Assembly (NCBI GenBank): GCA_934661735.1
Contig: CAKUJN010000101.1
Coordinates: 1 to 6,972, forward strand
DNA: 6,972 nt
Direction: 5' to 3'
Origin: an uncultured Oscillospiraceae bacterium
GTDB lineage: Bacteria; Bacillota; Clostridia; Oscillospirales; Oscillospiraceae
A program made the position numbers and the translations under genes. Position 1 is the first letter of the stretch. The number at the start of each line of letters is the position of its first letter. The notes beneath the pieces are model-generated. The model was given only the letters and a program-made list of their open reading frames with translations. It was not told the DNA's origin and searched no databases. Below are positions 1 to 5,556 of this stretch, one piece after another.

Positions 1-118
1 TTCTGACAAGCCAGAAAAAGTATGCCGCCGGAGGCACAGTTGCGGTCTCACCGCATTCAACGGCAGTTCCGGTGAATGCGGACAAGCGCGCCGATCTGCG
101 CACCGCCCCCCCTACGGG
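1..118 (-). repeat. dispersed intergenic repeat, copy A (minus orientation)
   Basis: Read on the minus strand from about 115, this stretch begins GTAGGGG, passes CTTGTCCGCATTCACC, then AACTGCC and ACCGCAACTGT, and ends TCTGGCTTGTCAGAA at base 1. The same string of blocks recurs in the same order on the plus strand at 6755-6972, and partly at 6691-6734. It contains a TGCGGT/ACCGCA hairpin (41-46 with 50-55) and an alternative 9-base-arm inverted repeat CCGCATTCA/TGAATGCGG (51-59 with 73-81). The two share bases 51-55, so they cannot form at once. No coding capacity is evident. Confidence 0.7.
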
Positions 119-140
119 GACGGAAGTTCTGGCGCAGCAG

Positions 141-178
141 AAAAGGGAGCCGCCGGATTGCTCCGGCGGCTCTCTTTT
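141..178 (-). terminator. intrinsic terminator at the end of the citrate operon (possibly bidirectional)
   Basis: Positions 141-157 pair with 162-178 in a 17-pair stem with one G-T type mismatch around a 4-base loop (TTGC). The core is the very stable GAGCCGCCGGA/TCCGGCGGCTC. On the minus strand the stem begins 4 bases after the isocitrate dehydrogenase TAA and ends in TTTT. The A-run on one flank and T-run on the other make it symmetric, so it could also stop transcription entering from the left. Confidence 0.88.
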
Positions 179-182
179 CCAT

Positions 183-1289
183 TTACAGCTTTTCCAGAAC
201 CATATCTGCGAATGCGCGGCAGGTGGGGTTTCCGCCCGCGTCCATGGCCGCCTGCACGGCGGCGTCCAGCCGCTCGGCCCTGTCGACCAGTCCGATATGC
301 CGCAGAAGCATGGCCTCCGCCTTGAGAATGCTGGCGGGATTGGCATAATCGCCCAGCCCCTCCTCAATCAGACGCGGCGCGGAGCCATGGATGGCCTCAA
401 ACATCGCGTAGCGGCTGCCGATATTGGCGCTTCCGGCGGTGCCGACGCCGCCCTGAATCTGCGCGGCCTCGTCCGTCAGAATGTCGCCGTAGAGATTCGG
501 CATCAGGAACACCTGAAGCTTCCCGCGAAGCTCCGGATTGACCAGATTTGCCGCCATAATGTCGACGTACCAGTCCTCCGCCGTAATCTCCGGATATTCC
601 TGTGCAATTTCGTGGCAGATGGCGGAGAACCGCCCGTCTGTCTTTTTCATGATATTTGCCTTGGTGACGATGCTGACGCTGGTTTTTCCGTTCTGCCTTG
701 CGTAATCAAACGCCGCGCGCGCGATGCGCCGCGTACCGGCGTCGGTCGTGACCTTGAAATCGACGGCCATCGTGTCGCCGATTGTCACGCCGCGGCTGCC
801 AAGGACATATTCGCCCTCGGTATTCTCGCGGAAGAACACCCAGTCGATGCCCTGCTCGGGCAGGCAGACGGGCCGGACGTTCGCAAACAGATCCAGCTCC
901 CGCCGGAGCGTGACGTTCGCGCTCTCCATCGTGCCGCCCTTCGGCGTGGTGGTCGGTCCCTTCAGCAGCACGTCGCATTCCCTGATCGCCGCCAGCACGT
1001 CCTCCGGCACCGATTTGCCCAGCGCCAGCCGGTTTTCAATCGTCAGACCCTCGATGCGCCGCAGTTCGATTTTCCCCGCCGCAATTTCGTCCGCGGCCAG
1101 CGCCTTCAGCACGCGCACCGCCTGCTCCATGATGATCGGCCCGATGCCGTCGCCGTCAATCAGCCCGATAACCGTTTTTTCCTTTTCCGCCATCTGTGCG
1201 GATGTCTCCGCAATGCGCTCCGCGCGGGCAAGCTGCTCCTCCAGCAACGTCCGGAACGCCGCGCACGCCTGTTCAATCTGCCTGTTCAT
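183..1289 (-). CDS. icd: isocitrate dehydrogenase (isocitrate/isopropylmalate dehydrogenase family)
   Basis: This 368-residue protein is predicted to oxidatively decarboxylate isocitrate to 2-oxoglutarate in the cytoplasm, the last step of the citrate branch encoded by this operon. GDGIGP is at residues 46-51. The substrate-site pattern S123-x-N125-x3-R129 ... R139, then R154 and Y161 in FRENTEGEY, K210, D243, D269 and D273 matches the catalytic and metal-binding set of bacterial isocitrate dehydrogenase. Ser and Asn at 123/125, where isopropylmalate dehydrogenases carry hydrophobic residues, favour isocitrate as substrate. About 40 residues precede the Rossmann-like start and look helical and charged. 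Cofactor preference is unclear: after HGSAP (301-305) comes R306-L307, neither the Asp-Ile of typical NAD enzymes nor the Lys-Tyr of E. coli NADP enzyme. The start was chosen for an AAAGGAG site 8 bases upstream; a longer reading frame back to 1364 lacks one and overlaps aconitase. It begins 2 bases after the aconitase stop, so translation is probably coupled. Confidence 0.93.
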   Translation of the reverse strand: MNRQIEQACAAFRTLLEEQLARAERIAETSAQMAEKEKTVIGLIDGDGIGPIIMEQAVRVLKALAADEIAAGKIELRRIEGLTIENRLALGKSVPEDVLAAIRECDVLLKGPTTTPKGGTMESANVTLRRELDLFANVRPVCLPEQGIDWVFFRENTEGEYVLGSRGVTIGDTMAVDFKVTTDAGTRRIARAAFDYARQNGKTSVSIVTKANIMKKTDGRFSAICHEIAQEYPEITAEDWYVDIMAANLVNPELRGKLQVFLMPNLYGDILTDEAAQIQGGVGTAGSANIGSRYAMFEAIHGSAPRLIEEGLGDYANPASILKAEAMLLRHIGLVDRAERLDAAVQAAMDAGGNPTCRAFADMVLEKL

Positions 1290-1291
1290 AC

Positions 1292-3217
1292 TCAATGCTC
1301 CTTTGTATAGGGAAGAAGGCCGCCCGCGCGCAGAATTGCGCTCTGCCGTTCGGTAAAGCGGCATTCGGCGCGGAAGCTCCGGCCGGTCGTCGTATCGGTT
1401 ACGGTCATTTCGCCCGATTCCAGCGCTCTGTCAATGTCGTGCAGACACAGAACGCTCTCCTGCGTGATTGCGTCATAGTCTGCCGGATTGCAGAACGTCA
1501 GCGGCAGAATGCCGGCGTTGATCAGATTTGCCACATGGATGCGCGCAAAGCTCTTGCACAGCACGGCGCGCACGCCCAGATACATCGGCACCAGCGCCGC
1601 GTGCTCACGCGACGAGCCCTGTCCATAGTTGCTGCCGCCGACGATGATGCTCTGACCCGCGGCCTTTGCCCGCTCGGCAAACGTCGGGTCGCAGACCTCA
1701 AAGCAGAACTTCGACAGATACGGAATGTTCGACCGGTAGGGCAGGATCTTCGCACCCGCCGGCATGATATGGTCGGTCGTGATGTTGTCGCCGACCTTCA
1801 GAATAACCGGCGCGCTCAGCTCCTGCGGCAGCGGACGGCTCTTCGGGAACTCCTTGATGTTCGGGCCGCGCAGAACCTCGACATGCTCGGCCTCGGCCTC
1901 ATCCGCAGGTGCAAGCACGGCGGAATCGTCAATCCTGAACTGCTCGGGCATGACAATCTCCGGCATGACGCCCAGCGTCGTCGGGTCGGTGATATGGCCG
2001 GTCAGCGCGGAGGCGACGGCCGTCTCCGGCGAAACCAGATACACGCCCGCGTCGCGGGTGCCGCTGCGGCCGAGGAAGTTGCGGTTAAAGGTGCGCAGGC
2101 TCACCGCGCCGGACGACGGGGAGAAGCCCATGCCGATGCACGGGCCGCAGCCGCATTCCAGCAGCCGCGCGCCGCTTGCCAGAATATCGCTCAGCGCGCC
2201 GCAGTCGGCCAGCATCGTCAGCACCTGCTTTGAGCCCGGGCTGATGGAAAGGCTGACGTCGGAGCTGATTTTACGCCCCCTGAGCAGCGCCGCCACCTTC
2301 AGCATGTCCATCAGTGACGAGTTCGTGCACGAGCCGATGCAGACCTGATCGACCTTGATGTCCGACAGCTCGCCAACCGGCTTTACGTTGTCGGGGCTGT
2401 GCGGGCAGGCCGCCAGCGGCGTCAGCGCCGACAGGTCGATGTCGATCACGCGGTCGTATTCCGCGTCTAGGTCGCTTGCCAGCGGCACATAGTCCGCCTC
2501 GCGGCCCTGCGCCTTCAAAAATGCCCGCGTCGTCTCGTCCGACGGGAAAATGGAGGTCGTCGCGCCAAGCTCGGTGCCCATGTTCGTGATGGTCGCGCGC
2601 TCGGGGACGGACAGGCTTCCGATGCCCTCGCCGCCCCACTCGATGATCGCGCCCACGCCGCCCTTGACGGACAGAATGCGCAGCAGCTCAAGGCTCACGT
2701 CCTTCGCTGTGACAAACGGACGCAGATGGCCCGTCAGATTGACCTTGTACATCTTCGGCATGGTGATATAATACGCGCCGCCGCCCATCGCGACCGCCAC
2801 ATCCAGACCGCCCGCGCCGAACGCCAGCATGCCGATGCCGCCGCCGGTGGGCGTGTGGCTGTCCGAGCCGATCAGCGTTTTGCCCGGCTTTCCAAAGCGC
2901 TCCAGATGCACCTGATGGCAGATGCCGTTGCCTGGGCGGGAGAACCAGATGCCGTGCTTTTTCGCCACGGACTGGATATACCGGTGATCGTCCGCGTTTT
3001 CAAAGCCGGATTGCAGCATGTTGTGATCGACATAGGCCACGCTCCGCTCGGTTTTCACGCGCGGAATGCCCATCGTCTCAAATTCCAGATACGCCATGGT
3101 GCCCGTTGCGTCCTGCGTCAGCGTCTGATCAATCTTCAGTGCGATTTCCTCACCCGCGGTCATATTGCCGGACACCAGATGCGCCGCGATGATTTTCTGT
3201 GCAATTGTCTTACCCAT
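1292..3217 (-). CDS. acn: aconitate hydratase (aconitase), short Aquifex-type
   Basis: This 641-residue single-chain aconitase is predicted to isomerise citrate to isocitrate through cis-aconitate using a [4Fe-4S] cluster, in the cytoplasm. Cluster ligands are visible as C297 in the SCTNS motif and C357/C360 in CGPC. GSDSHTPTGGG (117-127) and DHIMPAG (482-488) are typical family motifs, and the C-terminal swivel domain carries GSSREHA (534-540) with the substrate-contacting Ser-Arg pair. At about 640 residues it is much shorter than the roughly 900-residue AcnA/AcnB enzymes and matches the compact aconitase class first defined from Aquifex. Fusion of the LeuC-like and LeuD-like parts in one chain argues against two-subunit isopropylmalate isomerase. 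Homoaconitase is a formal alternative, but the neighbouring citrate synthase and isocitrate dehydrogenase favour citrate. Its start overlaps the end of the regulator gene by 8 bases, and its TGA at 1292-1294 nearly abuts the next ATG. Confidence 0.95.
   Translation of the reverse strand: MGKTIAQKIIAAHLVSGNMTAGEEIALKIDQTLTQDATGTMAYLEFETMGIPRVKTERSVAYVDHNMLQSGFENADDHRYIQSVAKKHGIWFSRPGNGICHQVHLERFGKPGKTLIGSDSHTPTGGGIGMLAFGAGGLDVAVAMGGGAYYITMPKMYKVNLTGHLRPFVTAKDVSLELLRILSVKGGVGAIIEWGGEGIGSLSVPERATITNMGTELGATTSIFPSDETTRAFLKAQGREADYVPLASDLDAEYDRVIDIDLSALTPLAACPHSPDNVKPVGELSDIKVDQVCIGSCTNSSLMDMLKVAALLRGRKISSDVSLSISPGSKQVLTMLADCGALSDILASGARLLECGCGPCIGMGFSPSSGAVSLRTFNRNFLGRSGTRDAGVYLVSPETAVASALTGHITDPTTLGVMPEIVMPEQFRIDDSAVLAPADEAEAEHVEVLRGPNIKEFPKSRPLPQELSAPVILKVGDNITTDHIMPAGAKILPYRSNIPYLSKFCFEVCDPTFAERAKAAGQSIIVGGSNYGQGSSREHAALVPMYLGVRAVLCKSFARIHVANLINAGILPLTFCNPADYDAITQESVLCLHDIDRALESGEMTVTDTTTGRSFRAECRFTERQSAILRAGGLLPYTKEH
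1298..1304 (-). promoter_or_regulatory. ribosome binding site of the isocitrate dehydrogenase gene
   Basis: AAAGGAG on the minus strand lies 8 bases before the ATG at 1287-1289, inside the last codons of the aconitase gene. It fixes the start of isocitrate dehydrogenase and argues against an in-frame upstream ATG at 1364. The placement suggests that ribosomes finishing aconitase reinitiate on this gene. Confidence 0.85.
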
Positions 3218-3860
3218 TTAGCCTCGCCCTCTCCAGCATACGCTGTCTTGCGTTGTGAATGTGTTCCTCGGTCCGCGCCTGCGCCAGACAGCCGTCGTGC
3301 GCGTCCAGCGCCTCCAGTATCGCCCTGTGCTCGGTCAGCACCTCGTGCGTGCTCTTGTGCTGGTCGATGGCCGCGCGGCGATAGCGCATCGTCTTGCGGT
3401 GCAGCGGCGTCAGCGTGTCAAAAATAACCGTGTGATGGCTCATCTGGCACAGCAGCTCGTGGAACCGGTCGTCCATCTCGCGGATGTGGTCGGTGTCGCC
3501 CTTGGTATAATAGAACTCCTGCAAATCGACCACATGGTGAATGTCCTCAAGCTCCTGCGGCGTGGCGTTCTGCGCCGCGTAATACGCGGCCAGCCCCTCC
3601 ACGTTCTGCCGGATGTCCAGAATGTCCAGCAGGTCCTCGCGCGTAACGCCCAATACGATCGATCCCTTCGCGCTGTCCTCAATCAGCCTCTCCTGCTCCA
3701 GCCGGCGCAGCGCCTCGCGGATGGGCGTCCGGCTGACGCCCAGCTCCTCGACCAGCCGCAGCTCGGTCAGAACCGTGCCGCGCGGATATACGCCGAACAG
3801 GATATCATTTTCCAGACGGTCAAAGACCTGATCTGCCAGAGACGTTGTCTTATAGCCCAT
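3210..3860 (-). CDS. GntR family transcriptional regulator with FCD effector domain (FadR subfamily)
   Basis: This 216-residue protein is a probable metabolite-responsive repressor of its own operon. Residues 1-72 form a GntR winged helix-turn-helix: VFDRLENDILFG, then a helix containing LVEELGVSRTPIREALRRL, whose recognition helix is near residues 43-54. Residues about 77-212 form an all-helical FCD ligand domain. The usual metal-site pattern is visible: D130-x3-H134, H178 in TEHRAI and H200 in EEHIH. Metal-containing FCD proteins generally sense carboxylates, so citrate or a related acid is a reasonable but untested ligand. The gene is second in the citrate operon, 14 bases after the citrate synthase stop, with AAGGAGG 9 bases before its ATG, and its stop overlaps the aconitase start. 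A likely operator is the GTATAC palindrome cluster at the operon promoter, because FCD regulators often bind short AT-centred palindromes of this kind. Activation rather than repression cannot be excluded. Confidence 0.92.
   Translation of the reverse strand: MGYKTTSLADQVFDRLENDILFGVYPRGTVLTELRLVEELGVSRTPIREALRRLEQERLIEDSAKGSIVLGVTREDLLDILDIRQNVEGLAAYYAAQNATPQELEDIHHVVDLQEFYYTKGDTDHIREMDDRFHELLCQMSHHTVIFDTLTPLHRKTMRYRRAAIDQHKSTHEVLTEHRAILEALDAHDGCLAQARTEEHIHNARQRMLERARLNG
3227..3234 (-). promoter_or_regulatory. ribosome binding site of the aconitase gene
   Basis: GGAGAGGG on the minus strand sits 9 bases before the aconitase ATG at 3215-3217, within the last codons of the upstream regulator gene. 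A second purine patch, GAGG at 3222-3225, is only 4 bases from the ATG and is less likely to be used. The site supports the start that overlaps the regulator's stop codon. Confidence 0.7.
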
Positions 3861-3869
3861 GATTTCCAG

Positions 3870-3876
3870 CCTCCTT
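3870..3876 (-). promoter_or_regulatory. ribosome binding site of the GntR regulator gene
   Basis: A perfect AAGGAGG on the minus strand lies 9 bases before the regulator ATG and overlaps the TAA stop of the citrate synthase gene (TAAGGAGG). It is the strongest Shine-Dalgarno match inside the operon, which suggests that the regulator is translated efficiently. Confidence 0.85.
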
Positions 3877-5245
3877 ACAGCTTCCGCAAACGGCCGCCGG
3901 AAAGCTCCTGAACCTTGCTTTCCAGCTCACGGTTTGTCAGCGACGTCTGACGGCCGTCCTCGTATTCCTTGTCAATCCACTGCTTCATGGCCAGCACCAG
4001 CGGGTCGTGCTTGTCGATCTTTTCCTCCAGGTCATAGTTCTGATCAATCCAGTAGGCAATGCCGGCCAGACCCGAGGTCTTGCCGATCTGCACCGACGCC
4101 GGACGGTTCAGAAGCTTTTTCGTGTCGAACACGTTGTAGATTTCCTCATCCTTCAGCAGACCGTCGGCGTGAATGCCCGCCTTGGTGACGTTGAAGTTCC
4201 GGCCGACCAGCGGCGTCATTTCGGGAATCTGATAGCCGATGTCCCTGCGGAAGAAATCGGCGATTTCGGTGATAACCGTGGGGTCCATGCCGTCCAGCGA
4301 GCCGCGCAGCGACGCGTATTCAAATACCATCGCCTCCAGCGGCACATTGCCGGTGCGCTCGCCGATGCCCAGCAGCGAGCAGTTGACGGCGCACGCGCCG
4401 TAGAGCCACGCGGTGGCCGCGTTCGCCACGCCCTTGTAGAAATCGTTGTGGCCGTGCCATTCCAGACATTCGCTTGGCACGTCGGAATAGTGCTGCAAGC
4501 CGTAGATGATGCCCGGCACGCTGCGCGGCAGCGCGACCTCGGTATACGGCACGCCGTAGCCCATCGTGTCGCAGGCGCGGATCTTGACGGGGATCTTCGC
4601 CTCGCGCGAAAGCTTTTGCAGCTCATTGACAAACGGCACGACAAAGCCATAGAAATCGGCGCGCGTGATATCCTCCAGATGGCAGCGCGGCACAACGCCC
4701 GCCTCAAACGCCATCGACACGGTCTGCAGGTAATAGTCCATCGCCTGCTTGCGCGTCATATTCATCTTCTTGAAGATGTGATAGTCGCTGCAGCTGACCA
4801 GAATGCCGGTCTCCTGAATACCCAGATCGCGCACCATTTTGAAGTCGTCCTTCGTCGCGCGAATCCACGTCGTGATCTCGGGGAAGCGCAGCCCCAGCTC
4901 CATGCACTTTTCCAGCGCCTCGCGGTCCTTTTTGCTGTAGACAAAGAATTCCGTCTGGCGGATCAGACCGTATGGCCCGCCGAGCTTGCTGAGCAGCTGG
5001 TAAATCCGCACGATCTGATCGACCGTATACGGCTCCATCGACTGCTGGCCGTCGCGCAGGGACGTGTCGGTGATCCAGATATCCTCCGGCATGTTCATCG
5101 GCACGCGGCGATGGTTAAAGGCGACCTTCGGCACCGTGTCATAGCTGTAGATGTCGCGGTGCAGATTCGGCTCCTTGACGTCCTGAAGCGAATATTTATA
5201 GGAATTTTGCTCAAGCAGATTGGTTTTACTGGAAATCTCCAACAT
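3875..5245 (-). CDS. citrate (Re)-synthase, LeuA/homocitrate synthase fold
   Basis: This 456-residue protein is predicted to condense acetyl-CoA with oxaloacetate to citrate, with Re-face stereochemistry, as in Clostridium kluyveri and related anaerobes. It belongs to the DRE-TIM metallolyase family with isopropylmalate and homocitrate synthases and is unrelated to GltA. Visible motifs are DTSLRDGQQ (60-68) with R64/D65 at the TIM-barrel active site, RQTEFF (96-101), the metal-binding HGHND (264-268), GIGERTGN (293-300) and GIHADG (357-362) with the catalytic-type histidine. About 95 residues follow GIHADG, enough for the communication subdomain but not for the C-terminal leucine-binding regulatory domain of LeuA. 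The citrate assignment rests on family resemblance plus co-transcription with aconitase and isocitrate dehydrogenase; isopropylmalate or homocitrate synthase are the alternatives. The ATG at 5243-5245 was chosen for its GGGAG site and the strong promoter just upstream; an extension to 5443 would read through that promoter. Confidence 0.85.
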   Translation of the reverse strand: MLEISSKTNLLEQNSYKYSLQDVKEPNLHRDIYSYDTVPKVAFNHRRVPMNMPEDIWITDTSLRDGQQSMEPYTVDQIVRIYQLLSKLGGPYGLIRQTEFFVYSKKDREALEKCMELGLRFPEITTWIRATKDDFKMVRDLGIQETGILVSCSDYHIFKKMNMTRKQAMDYYLQTVSMAFEAGVVPRCHLEDITRADFYGFVVPFVNELQKLSREAKIPVKIRACDTMGYGVPYTEVALPRSVPGIIYGLQHYSDVPSECLEWHGHNDFYKGVANAATAWLYGACAVNCSLLGIGERTGNVPLEAMVFEYASLRGSLDGMDPTVITEIADFFRRDIGYQIPEMTPLVGRNFNVTKAGIHADGLLKDEEIYNVFDTKKLLNRPASVQIGKTSGLAGIAYWIDQNYDLEEKIDKHDPLVLAMKQWIDKEYEDGRQTSLTNRELESKVQELSGGRLRKL

Positions 5246-5254
5246 GAAACACCG

Positions 5255-5259
5255 CTCCC
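5255..5259 (-). promoter_or_regulatory. ribosome binding site of the citrate synthase gene
   Basis: GGGAG, within the purine-rich AGGAAGGGAGC on the minus strand, lies 9 bases before the ATG at 5243-5245. It fixes the start downstream of the promoter and rules out the longer in-frame reading. Confidence 0.75.
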
Positions 5260-5271
5260 TTCCTCGTATCC

Positions 5272-5296
5272 TTGTATTGATGTATACAATTATACA
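5272..5296. promoter_or_regulatory. candidate operator: overlapping GTATAC palindromes at the citrate operon start point
   Basis: TGTATACA (5281-5288) is a perfect 8-base palindrome directly downstream of the -10 box, covering the predicted transcription start. It is embedded in two larger perfect inverted repeats: TTGTAT-N6-ATACAA (5272-5289) and TGTATA-N4-TATACA (5281-5296), the second including the -10 box. Bound protein here would block RNA polymerase directly. The co-transcribed GntR/FCD regulator is the obvious candidate, since this family often uses short palindromes centred on TATA-like steps. That link is inference from position and symmetry. Confidence 0.65.
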
Positions 5297-5316
5297 CCGA
5301 TGCATGGATTTGTCAA
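5289..5316 (-). promoter_or_regulatory. near-consensus sigma-70/sigma-A promoter of the citrate operon
   Basis: On the minus strand a perfect TTGACA -35 box (5311-5316) is followed, after a 16-base spacer, by a perfect TATAAT -10 box (5289-5294). Transcription should start near 5282, giving an untranslated leader of roughly 35-40 bases before the citrate synthase ATG. Both hexamers match consensus exactly, so unregulated expression should be strong; only the spacer is one base short of the 17-base optimum. A promoter this strong in front of an operon that carries its own regulator fits control by repression. Confidence 0.9.
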
Positions 5317-5399
5317 CGGGTTGCGGATACTTTTTTTCGCCAGCGCGGCAGAGTGATGCAGTTTCCGCTGCCACAGCGCGCAAAAGCGCTGCAAACCGG

Positions 5400-5520
5400 A
5401 AAAACGGGTTAAATTTTTCTCGAAAAAACCACTGTTTTTTCAAAAAAATCCATCAGATTTTTCAAAAAATCGCAAAAAATCATCAATTTTTGAAGCCGTT
5501 TTTCACCCCGAAACGCAAAA
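5400..5520. other. A-tract-rich, probably curved DNA upstream of the citrate operon promoter
   Basis: In an otherwise GC-rich window this stretch carries about ten runs of 5-7 A or T, at roughly 5400, 5415, 5423-5428, 5435-5440, 5442-5448, 5457-5462, 5464-5469, 5474-5479, 5487-5491, 5499-5503 and 5517-5521. Spacing is irregular but mostly 8-14 bases, near one helical turn. Several runs pair as small inverted repeats, such as GAAAAAA/TTTTTTC (5422-5428 with 5435-5441) and GATTTTT/AAAAATC (5456-5462 with 5465-5471). It contains no gene. It lies about 85-205 bases upstream of the operon's -35 box and could bend DNA or bind nucleoid proteins. Confidence 0.5.
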
Positions 5521-5550
5521 ACGGCTCCGACGCATCGCGTCAGAGCCGTT
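5512..5550 (-). terminator. intrinsic terminator of the epimerase-family gene
   Basis: AACGGCTC (5520-5527) pairs with GAGCCGTT (5543-5550). The inner arms CGACGC and GCGTCA extend the stem to about 14 pairs with one mismatch around a 3-base loop. On the minus strand the hairpin starts 6 bases after the TAA and is followed by a TTTTT run (5521-5517). It separates the epimerase gene from the citrate operon, so the two are separate transcription units. Confidence 0.88.
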
Positions 5551-5556
5551 CGATGA

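Noticed and set aside
72..1310. Long plus-strand open frame (412 codons) antisense to isocitrate dehydrogenase
   Set aside because: It overlaps the terminator hairpin and a fully supported gene on the other strand, and its translation shows low-complexity Arg/Ala/His composition without motifs.
1290..1364. Upstream in-frame start adding 25 residues to isocitrate dehydrogenase
   Set aside because: The extension lies inside the aconitase gene and has no ribosome binding site. The ATG at 1289 has AAAGGAG at ideal spacing.
1196..2233. Plus-strand open frame (345 codons) antisense to aconitase
   Set aside because: Same antisense composition, no motif and no initiation signal; the minus strand carries an intact aconitase here.
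3875..5245. Annotation of the first operon gene as 2-isopropylmalate synthase (leuA)
   Set aside because: There is no C-terminal leucine-binding regulatory domain, and the partners are aconitase and isocitrate dehydrogenase, not leuB, leuC and leuD. Not formally excluded without phylogeny or assay.
4007..5356. Long plus-strand open frame (449 codons) antisense to the citrate synthase gene
   Set aside because: It is rich in Arg, His, Ala and Leu, as expected for the antisense frame of a GC-rich gene. It has no recognisable domain and no ribosome binding site, and it runs across the operon promoter.
5246..5443. Upstream in-frame start adding 66 residues to citrate synthase
   Set aside because: It would place the TTGACA/TATAAT promoter and the palindromic operator inside the coding region, and the added residues do not look like the family N-terminus.
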